From assembly GCA_964562015.1 (NCBI GenBank), contig CAZLRH010000011.1, forward strand, positions 1 to 64,000: a DNA stretch of 64,000 bases, written 5' to 3'. The stretch's first letter is position 1; each line of letters opens with the position of its first letter. Below, piece after piece: positions 50,113-56,799 of this stretch. The notes beneath the pieces are model-generated. The model had not been told where the DNA came from. It saw only the letters and a program-made list of their open reading frames with translations, and ran no database searches. A program made the translations under genes and the position numbers. This DNA is from CAZLRH01 sp964562015 (GTDB lineage: Bacteria > Verrucomicrobiota > Verrucomicrobiia > Opitutales > JABDGR01).

Positions 50113-51593
50113 CCGCGGCAGCCCCATAATTGGCGTTCCTTGATGATGACGGCGGCCTTGGCGGGCACCATCTTTTCCCAGGTCGGGTCGTTGGCGGTGA
50201 TGCGCTTGAGCACGTCGCGGGAGAAAATATCGAGATTTTCCGGGTGATAGCCGAGCACCTGCTCAATGTAGTGATTTTCCAGCAGGTAGGCGTAAAGGTT
50301 GCGCAGGTGCATCTTGACCTGGGCGTTTTGCGCGGTGATAAGCCAGTCGCCCGGCATGGCGACCCCGCCCGAGGCGGAGCTGCCGGCCGCGGCGGCTTTG
50401 TCGGCCAGGTAGCGGTTGTAGCCGGAACCTTTCATCGGATACACGTACATCTTGGTGCCCTCCTTGAAGAGACGCCCGCAGGCCTCGAGGATGCCCCCGG
50501 CCAGGTTTTCGTAATACTGCTCGTTGAAGACTTCGAGGAGGTTATTGATGCCGAGCACGATGCCAACCATCTGCTTGGTGTAACGCCGGAAATAGTCCGT
50601 AAGACGGAAAAATTCTGAATAATTGGAGATAAGCACATGGTGGCCCAGGGCGGCGAGGGTGTCCACGCGGGCGAGGAAATCGTCGAGGTTCAGCGCGCCT
50701 TCGGCGAGGAGGTTGTGCATGGTCAGCTCCAGCAGGACGATGACATCGGCGCCGTGATTTTTTTCCTCCTGGAGGAACTGGGCGCCCGCGCACTCGAGCA
50801 TGTCGAGGTTCACGTTGGTGACGGGGCGGAAGGAGCCGCGCTCGACGAGCAGCGCCTTCTTGTAAAGCACCTCCGACGGCTGGAGCACCTGGCGGTCGGG
50901 GCTGTAGAGGACGGCGTTGGTGAGGCCGAATTTCACCAAGTGGAGGCAGACCGCGCGATTTTCGACGTGGACGAAATCGGGGCCCTTGAACTCGATCATG
51001 TCCACCTCGATGCGTTCGATGCCGAGGTTGTCCGCGAGGGAGAAGATAAACGTCTCGATATCGGTTTGCAGGAGAAAGGCGCCGTAGCAGAGATTGACGC
51101 CGATGATGCCAAGGGCGTCCTGCTGGGACAGCGCGGTCTTGTCCCACATGCGGACGTGGATGAGGATGTCGTTGGGCGGGGACTTGGGGCTGAGCTGGAA
51201 ACGGATGCCCATCCAGCCGTGGCAATCGACGTTGCTGCGGTAGCTGGCGGCGGCGACGGTGTTCGCGTAAACGAAGAAGCAGGTGTTTTCGCCGCGGGTT
51301 TCGTTGAGGCGCTCGGTCAGCAACTGGTATTCGTGGTCGAGCATCTGGGTCAGGCGTTCGCGCGAGACGTAGCGCTTGGCCTTGCCGTAAATGGCGTCGC
51401 TGAATTTCATGTCGTAGGCGGACATGCTTTTGGCGATGGTGCCGGCCGCGCCGCCGGCCTGGAAAAAGTGCCGGGCGACCTCCTGGCCCGCGCCGATTTC
51501 AGCAAAGGTGCCGTAAATCTCGGGATCGAGATTGATGGCCAGCGCCTTCTGATTGGTGGTCAGCTTTTCGCGTTTGGAGAGATCGGTACTCAT
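50109..51593 (-). CDS. Conserved uncharacterised protein (family often mislabelled TonB receptor or NaMN adenylyltransferase)
   Basis: Soluble protein of 494 residues. The N-terminal block NQKALAINLDPEIYGTFAEI, GAGQEVARHFFQAGGAAGTI, AKSMSAYDMKFSDAIYG is almost invariant in a family found in Bacteroidetes, Verrucomicrobia and others. Database labels for that family (TonB receptor, nicotinate-nucleotide adenylyltransferase) do not fit: there is no signal peptide, no beta-barrel and no visible HxGH nucleotidyltransferase motif. A C-terminal half with GIVLGINNLLEVFNEQYYEN and LYVYPMK-type segments is also conserved. The ATG at 51593 is chosen because the conserved block starts about 13 residues later. 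It is coupled to an SDR gene. Confidence 0.8.
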   Translation of the reverse strand: MSTDLSKREKLTTNQKALAINLDPEIYGTFAEIGAGQEVARHFFQAGGAAGTIAKSMSAYDMKFSDAIYGKAKRYVSRERLTQMLDHEYQLLTERLNETRGENTCFFVYANTVAAASYRSNVDCHGWMGIRFQLSPKSPPNDILIHVRMWDKTALSQQDALGIIGVNLCYGAFLLQTDIETFIFSLADNLGIERIEVDMIEFKGPDFVHVENRAVCLHLVKFGLTNAVLYSPDRQVLQPSEVLYKKALLVERGSFRPVTNVNLDMLECAGAQFLQEEKNHGADVIVLLELTMHNLLAEGALNLDDFLARVDTLAALGHHVLISNYSEFFRLTDYFRRYTKQMVGIVLGINNLLEVFNEQYYENLAGGILEACGRLFKEGTKMYVYPMKGSGYNRYLADKAAAAGSSASGGVAMPGDWLITAQNAQVKMHLRNLYAYLLENHYIEQVLGYHPENLDIFSRDVLKRITANDPTWEKMVPAKAAVIIKERQLWGCRG

Positions 51594-51682
51594 GGGGACG
51601 GAGACGGAACTGAGCGGCATGAGCAGCAGTTTAGAGGCCGAAATTGCCGTCGCCAAGGGATTTATCGCGGGTTGACGGAAAT

Positions 51683-51695
51683 GTCACGCCGTGAC
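51683..51695. promoter_or_regulatory. Small palindrome in the sppA upstream region
   Basis: GTCAC-GCC-GTGAC, next to a TTGACG at 51672-51677, in the gap between divergent genes. It could be an operator; the evidence is only symmetry and position. Confidence 0.3.
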
Positions 51696-51711
51696 GAAAA
51701 TGCTTCACCGC

Positions 51712-51739
51712 TTGCCACCCCGGCGGGAAAGGGTAAAGT
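51712..51739 (+). promoter_or_regulatory. Putative sppA promoter
   Basis: TTGCCA, 16-base spacer, TAAAGT; the predicted start site coincides with the ATG at 51746, so the transcript may be leaderless. Confidence 0.45.
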
Positions 51740-51745
51740 GCCCGG

Positions 51746-53596
51746 ATGCGTTTCTTCTGGAAAGCGGTCGCGGCCAACCTGCTGGCCATCGTCCTCACCC
51801 TGACCGTGCTGGGCATGGCAGGAGTCGTGGGCGTGATGTTGCTGACGGTTGCGCTGAAAGGCCAGGGCAAGGAAATCCTCGTGCGTCCGGGCACCATCCT
51901 GGTTTTTGATCTGGATGTGAATATCAGCGACAGCCCGGAGCACGGATATCCGAATCAACTACTCAGCGGCGCGCAAACGTCGCGGCTGTCGCTGTTCGAA
52001 GTGACCAAATCGATCGAGGCGGCGGCCAAGGACAAGAACATCACCGCGCTTTTCCTGCATGGGAGCCTGGAGAGCGAGAATTATGGTTCCAGTTATTCGG
52101 CGCTGCGGGAAGTGCGCGACGCCATCGGGGTCTTTCGCCAGCAAGGCAAACCGGTCATCGCCTATCTCGAGAATCCGACGGTGAAGGATTATTACCTCGC
52201 GAGCGCGGCGTCAAAGGTGGAGTTGTATCCGTTTGGCGTGCTGAGCCTCAATGGCATGGCCAGCGAATCCATGTTTTTGGGCGACGCGTTGAAGAAATAC
52301 GGGGTTGGCGTGCAGGTGACGCGCGTGGGCAAGTACAAGTCCGCCACGGAAATGTTCACCAACGACCAGATGAGTGACGCGGATCGGGAGCAACTCACGG
52401 CGTTGCTCACCACGCGGTGGGGGCAGGTGTTGGCCGACCTCGCGGACCGGCGGGGCATTGATATTCCGACCATCAGCCTGCTGGCGAACCAGCCGGGGCT
52501 GTTTCTCGCCACGGATGCAGTGAAAAACAAGTTGGTGGACAAGGTGTCTTATTACGATGAAGTGCTGAAGGAATTGAAGGACCTGGCCGTGGCCGAGCCG
52601 GAAACGCACTCCTTCCGCCAGGTGGAACTGGCGGATTACGCGGGCAAGCTCGACAGCGAGCGCGAGGACGCAGCGAAAGCCTGGAGCGCGCCCAAGGAAC
52701 GCATCGCCGTGGTTTATGTGGAGGGGGAAATTGTGGACGGGGAAAGCAGCGCCAACACAGTGGGCGGCGACACGCTGGCGCGGCACCTGCGCGAATTGCG
52801 GGAGGACAAGGACGTGAAGGCCGTCGTCATGCGCGTGAACAGCCCGGGCGGCAGCGCGAATGCCAGCGAAGTCATTCAGCGCGAAGTCCGCTTGCTCAAG
52901 GACGCCAAACCGCTGATTGCTTCGTTCGGCGCGGTGGCGGCGAGCGGCGGTTACTGGATTTCCGCGCCGGTGGATTATATTTATGCGGAGCCCACCACCA
53001 TCACCGGCTCCATCGGGGTGTTTGGGCTCAAATTCAATTTTAAGGATTTGGCCAACGAGCATGGCCTGACCTTTGATGGCACGAAAACGGCGACCTACGC
53101 TGACATGGACTCCATCGCCAAGCCGTGGTCGCCGGGCGAATTGGCACTCGCGCAGACCTTTGTGGATTTCATCTACGACCAGTTTATCGAAAAGGTGGCG
53201 AAGGGCCGTAAGCTCGACGTGGACCGCGTGCGCGAAATTGCGCAGGGGCGGGTGTGGTCGGGCATGGATGCGCTGAAGCTGGGGCTGGTGGACGGCTATG
53301 GCGGTTTGGCGGATGCCGTCAATCGTGCGGCGGAAAAGGCCGGCATCGCCAAGGACAAGATCATCCTGAGGGAAATTCCGGACAAACGCACGCCCGCCGA
53401 GGCGTTGTTGAATGAGTTGTTTAGCGATGAAAAGGAAGCGCCCTTGGCCAAAGCCGGTCTGGCCGGCATTGCCCTGCCGGGCCGGGATCCGGTGTCAGTA
53501 GCGCTGCGCCAATGGCAGGCGCAATGGCGGCAATTGCAATCGCTGAATGATCCGCACGGCGTCTATGCGCTCCTGCCGTTCCAGATTTCTTTTTAA
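51746..53596 (+). CDS. sppA: Signal peptide peptidase SppA, 67K type
   Basis: Membrane serine protease of 616 residues, the size of the long (double-domain) SppA. One N-terminal membrane helix (ANLLAIVLTLTVLGMAGVVG) anchors a periplasmic body made of two S49 repeats. Catalytic Lys is expected in VTRVGKYKSATEMFTNDQMS of the first repeat and the nucleophilic Ser in VMRVNSPGGSANASEVIQRE of the second; AASGGYWISAPVDYIYAEP is also characteristic. It degrades cleaved signal peptides. The ATG at 51746 is the natural start. Confidence 0.94.
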   Translation: MRFFWKAVAANLLAIVLTLTVLGMAGVVGVMLLTVALKGQGKEILVRPGTILVFDLDVNISDSPEHGYPNQLLSGAQTSRLSLFEVTKSIEAAAKDKNITALFLHGSLESENYGSSYSALREVRDAIGVFRQQGKPVIAYLENPTVKDYYLASAASKVELYPFGVLSLNGMASESMFLGDALKKYGVGVQVTRVGKYKSATEMFTNDQMSDADREQLTALLTTRWGQVLADLADRRGIDIPTISLLANQPGLFLATDAVKNKLVDKVSYYDEVLKELKDLAVAEPETHSFRQVELADYAGKLDSEREDAAKAWSAPKERIAVVYVEGEIVDGESSANTVGGDTLARHLRELREDKDVKAVVMRVNSPGGSANASEVIQREVRLLKDAKPLIASFGAVAASGGYWISAPVDYIYAEPTTITGSIGVFGLKFNFKDLANEHGLTFDGTKTATYADMDSIAKPWSPGELALAQTFVDFIYDQFIEKVAKGRKLDVDRVREIAQGRVWSGMDALKLGLVDGYGGLADAVNRAAEKAGIAKDKIILREIPDKRTPAEALLNELFSDEKEAPLAKAGLAGIALPGRDPVSVALRQWQAQWRQLQSLNDPHGVYALLPFQISF

Positions 53597-53711
53597 TTTC
53601 AAGGCGGCCTCCGTCTGTGCCCGTTACCTTTTCGTGACGTGCGGAGATGGGTTTAGTGCTTTTCCTCGGCGGAATAAGTTCTAAAGTGGCCCCTTACTCC
53701 TCACCGTATCC

Positions 53712-54926
53712 ATGAGCAAAAAATCCGGCTCCAGCGAAAATCGCGGCAAAGTTCTCATCATCGGCGCCGGCGGCGTCGGCGGCGTCGTGGCGCACAAATG
53801 CGCCCAGGCCCGCGAGCACTTTCCGGAAATCATCCTGGCCTCGCGCACCGAGGCGAAGTGCAAAGCCATTGCGGCACAGTTGCCTCGGCCCATCCGCACG
53901 GCGGCCATCGACGCCGACAATGTGCCGGCGCTCACCGCGTTTCTGAAAAAGGAGAAGCCCTTTCAGGTCATCAACGTCGCCCTGCCCTACCAGGATTTGT
54001 CCATCATGGACGCGTGCCTCGCCACGGGCGTGCACTACCTCGACACCGCCAATTACGAGCCGCCCGAAATCGCGAAGTTCGAGTACAAGTGGCAATGGGC
54101 CTATCAGGACAGATTTAAGAAGGCGGGCTTGATGGCGCTGCTCGGTTCGGGGTTTGATCCGGGTGTCACCAATGTTTTTTGCGCCTACGCACAGAAGCAT
54201 TTGTTCGATGAAATTGAACAAGTGGACATTCTCGACGCCAACGCCGGCGATCACGGCCTGCCTTTCGCCACGAATTTCAACCCCGAGATCAACCTGCGCG
54301 AGGTATCCGCGCGCGGCCGGTACTTCGAGCATGGCGAATGGGTCGAGACGGAGCCGTTGTCGTGGAGCCGCACGTTTGATTTTCCCGCCATCGGGCCGAA
54401 GAAGTGTTTCCTGCTTTATCACGAGGAACTGGAATCGCTCGCGCAGAATATTCCCGGCGTGAAGCGCCTGCGCTTCTGGATGACGTTTTCGGATAATTAT
54501 ATGAACCACATGCGCGCGCTGCAAAATGTGGGCATGCTCGGCATCGCGCCGATCAAGCACCAGGGCCAGGAAATCATCCCGATCCAGTTCCTGAAAACGC
54601 TGCTGCCGGATCCGGCCTCGCTGGGCCCGCGCACGAAGGGCAAGACCAACATCGGCTGCCTCGTCGAAGGCACCAAGAACGGCAAGAAGCGCCGCGTGTA
54701 CATTTATAATGTGTGTGATCACCAGGAATGCTACCGCGAGGTGAAATCGCAGGCGATCAGCTACACGACGGGGGTGCCCGCGGTGGTGGGCGCCATCATG
54801 CTGGCGACGGGCGCGTGGCTGAAAAAGGGCGTGTGGAACATGGAGCAACTGGACCCGGACCCGTTCCTGGCCGAGCTCTCGAAACGCGGCCTGCCGTGGA
54901 ATGTGCTGGAAATGCCGGTGGAGTAA
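53712..54926 (+). CDS. Carboxynorspermidine synthase (saccharopine dehydrogenase-like)
   Basis: NADP-dependent reductase of 404 residues that condenses a diamine with aspartate semialdehyde to carboxynorspermidine or carboxyspermidine. The Rossmann motif is LIIGAGGVGGVVAHKCAQ, followed by VINVALPYQDLSIMDACL and GVHYLDTANYEPP, and the saccharopine dehydrogenase-like body has GSGFDPGVTNVFCAYAQKHL. It shares this locus with a carboxynorspermidine decarboxylase 560 bases downstream, which fixes the pathway (alternative spermidine route without S-adenosylmethionine). A TAAAGT box sits at 53682. Confidence 0.92.
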   Translation: MSKKSGSSENRGKVLIIGAGGVGGVVAHKCAQAREHFPEIILASRTEAKCKAIAAQLPRPIRTAAIDADNVPALTAFLKKEKPFQVINVALPYQDLSIMDACLATGVHYLDTANYEPPEIAKFEYKWQWAYQDRFKKAGLMALLGSGFDPGVTNVFCAYAQKHLFDEIEQVDILDANAGDHGLPFATNFNPEINLREVSARGRYFEHGEWVETEPLSWSRTFDFPAIGPKKCFLLYHEELESLAQNIPGVKRLRFWMTFSDNYMNHMRALQNVGMLGIAPIKHQGQEIIPIQFLKTLLPDPASLGPRTKGKTNIGCLVEGTKNGKKRRVYIYNVCDHQECYREVKSQAISYTTGVPAVVGAIMLATGAWLKKGVWNMEQLDPDPFLAELSKRGLPWNVLEMPVE

Positions 54927-54974
54927 AACACCCCCCTAGTCGTAGGCTTGTTTCCTGTATAGGCTGTCCTCGCC

Positions 54975-55463
54975 ATGAAAAACTCCCTCCACCCCACCCG
55001 CAATAAGCTGTCCGCCAAAGTGCGCGAAGGCAGCGTCGCACTGCTCAACCAGGAACTCGCCAACCTGACGGATTTGCACAGTCAAACGCTGCAAGCCCAT
55101 TGGAATGTGCGCGGCCGGCATTTTTATCAATTGCACAAACTCTTTGAGCAACTGGCCGGCGAGGTCGAGGAGCCTTTGGATGATATTGCGGAGCGCGCCT
55201 CCGCGCTGGGCGGCAGTCCGCAGGGTACGATCCGGCAGGCCGCGGCGGCTTCGAAAGTCCCGGAATATCCGCCCGTGAAGGAGTTGCACGATGAGGACCA
55301 TCTGACCGCGCTGGCGGACCGGTACGGGTTTTGTGCCAATTCCGTGCGCGCGAGCATCGAGTCCGCCAGTGCGGCGGGCGACGCCGACACGGCCGATTTA
55401 TTCACGCAGATTTCCCGCATGCTGGACAAGGCCCTCTGGTTTATCGAGGCCCACGACAAGTAG
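54975..55463 (+). CDS. dps: Dps-family ferritin
   Basis: DNA-protecting mini-ferritin of 162 residues. The inter-subunit ferroxidase centre residues are present: His in QAHWNVRGRHFYQLHKLFE and Asp/Glu in EEPLDDIAERASALGG. The N-terminal tail is basic (MKNSLHPTRNKLSAKVREGS), as in DNA-binding members. It stores iron and removes peroxide. Its position between the two carboxynorspermidine genes, with gaps of 48 and 25 bases, suggests co-expression of iron/DNA protection with polyamine synthesis. Confidence 0.9.
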   Translation: MKNSLHPTRNKLSAKVREGSVALLNQELANLTDLHSQTLQAHWNVRGRHFYQLHKLFEQLAGEVEEPLDDIAERASALGGSPQGTIRQAAAASKVPEYPPVKELHDEDHLTALADRYGFCANSVRASIESASAAGDADTADLFTQISRMLDKALWFIEAHDK

Positions 55464-55488
55464 GCCGGTGGTCCACTGCGTTTCATTC

Positions 55489-56679
55489 ATGGCCCAGGAT
55501 CCCACGCCGCCTTTGCCCCCCGAGCGCCTCCGCCAGTTGGCGGGCTTGGATTACACGCGGGTGCCCTCGCCCTGTTATGTCGTGCACCTCGGGCGGCTGG
55601 AGGAAAACTGCCAGTTGCTCGCCAAGGTGGCGAAGGAGGCGGGCTGCAAAATTCTGCTCGCACAAAAGGGTTTTGCGATGCCGGCGGCGTATCCGCTGAT
55701 TGCGAAATACCTCCCGGGCACGACCTCGAGCGGGTTGCACGAAGCCTTGCTGGCGCAGGAATATTTTGGCGGCGAGGTGCATGTTTACGCGGTCGCCTAC
55801 AAGGAGGCGGAGATTGAGCGCCTGACCGGCTTTGCGCACAAATTGATTTTCAATTCGCCCGCGCAATGGCGGCGGTATCGCGCTGCAGTGCGCGCGGCGG
55901 GCCGGCCCATCGAATGCGGCTTGCGCGTCAACCCGGAGTATTCCGAGGTCGAAACGGACCTCTACAATCCCTGCGCGCCGTGTTCGCGGCTGGGCACCTT
56001 GCGGAGCGAACTCACGGCGGCGGACCTCGACGGGCTGGACGGGCTGCACTTCCATACCCTGTGCGAGCAGGACAGCGACGCGCTCGAACACACGGTGGCG
56101 GCCTTCGAGAAAAAATTCGCCGAATTTTTCCCGCGCTTGAAATGGGTGAATTTCGGCGGCGGCCATCACATCACCCGGCCGGGTTACGACCTTGAGCGGC
56201 TGGTGCGGGTGGTCAAAACGTTTAAGGAGAAGCACCGGCTCGACGTTTATCTGGAGCCCGGCGAAGCGGTGGCGCTGCACACGGGCGTGCTGACGGGCAC
56301 GGTGCTGGACTTGCCGCGCAATCAAATGCCGCTGGCGATCCTGGATGTGTCCGCCACCGCGCATATGCCCGACGTGCTGGAAATGCCCTATCGCCCGGCG
56401 ATTCTCGGCGCGGGCCAGCCGGGAGAACACGCGCACAACTACCGCCTCGGCGGGCCGACCTGCCTGGCCGGCGATGTCATCGGCGACTATTCTTTTCCCC
56501 AGCCGCTGGCTATCGGTGACCGGGTGACTTTCCTGGACATGGCGCACTACACGATGGTCAAGACCTCGACCTTCAACGGCGTGCCGCTGCCGTCGATTGC
56601 CGTGTATGATCCACTGGCGGGCGATTTTCGTGTCCTGCGGAATTTTGGTTACGAAGACTATCGGGTGCGATTGGGATAA
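55489..56679 (+). CDS. nspC: Carboxynorspermidine decarboxylase
   Basis: PLP enzyme of the alanine racemase-fold decarboxylases, 396 residues. It begins with TRVPSPCYVVHLGRLEENCQ; the PLP Lys is in KILLAQKGFAM; the conserved LEPGEAVALHTGVLTGTVLD and substrate-loop FHTLCEQDSDALEHTV follow; the C-terminal GPTCLAGDVIGDYSF contains the active-site Cys and Asp. It decarboxylates carboxynorspermidine/carboxyspermidine to the polyamine. The ATG at 55489 is used; the upstream frame overlaps dps in a different register. Confidence 0.94.
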   Translation: MAQDPTPPLPPERLRQLAGLDYTRVPSPCYVVHLGRLEENCQLLAKVAKEAGCKILLAQKGFAMPAAYPLIAKYLPGTTSSGLHEALLAQEYFGGEVHVYAVAYKEAEIERLTGFAHKLIFNSPAQWRRYRAAVRAAGRPIECGLRVNPEYSEVETDLYNPCAPCSRLGTLRSELTAADLDGLDGLHFHTLCEQDSDALEHTVAAFEKKFAEFFPRLKWVNFGGGHHITRPGYDLERLVRVVKTFKEKHRLDVYLEPGEAVALHTGVLTGTVLDLPRNQMPLAILDVSATAHMPDVLEMPYRPAILGAGQPGEHAHNYRLGGPTCLAGDVIGDYSFPQPLAIGDRVTFLDMAHYTMVKTSTFNGVPLPSIAVYDPLAGDFRVLRNFGYEDYRVRLG

Positions 56680-56799
56680 AGCGCCATCGCTCCGCCAAAT
56701 GTTGAGAATTGGATTCCGAAGTGGAGGGAGGGCGATGGCGCCGGGCGAGTTTATTGATTCGACGTGGGCGATTGAATATTGGATGTTGGTTGTTCTTCC

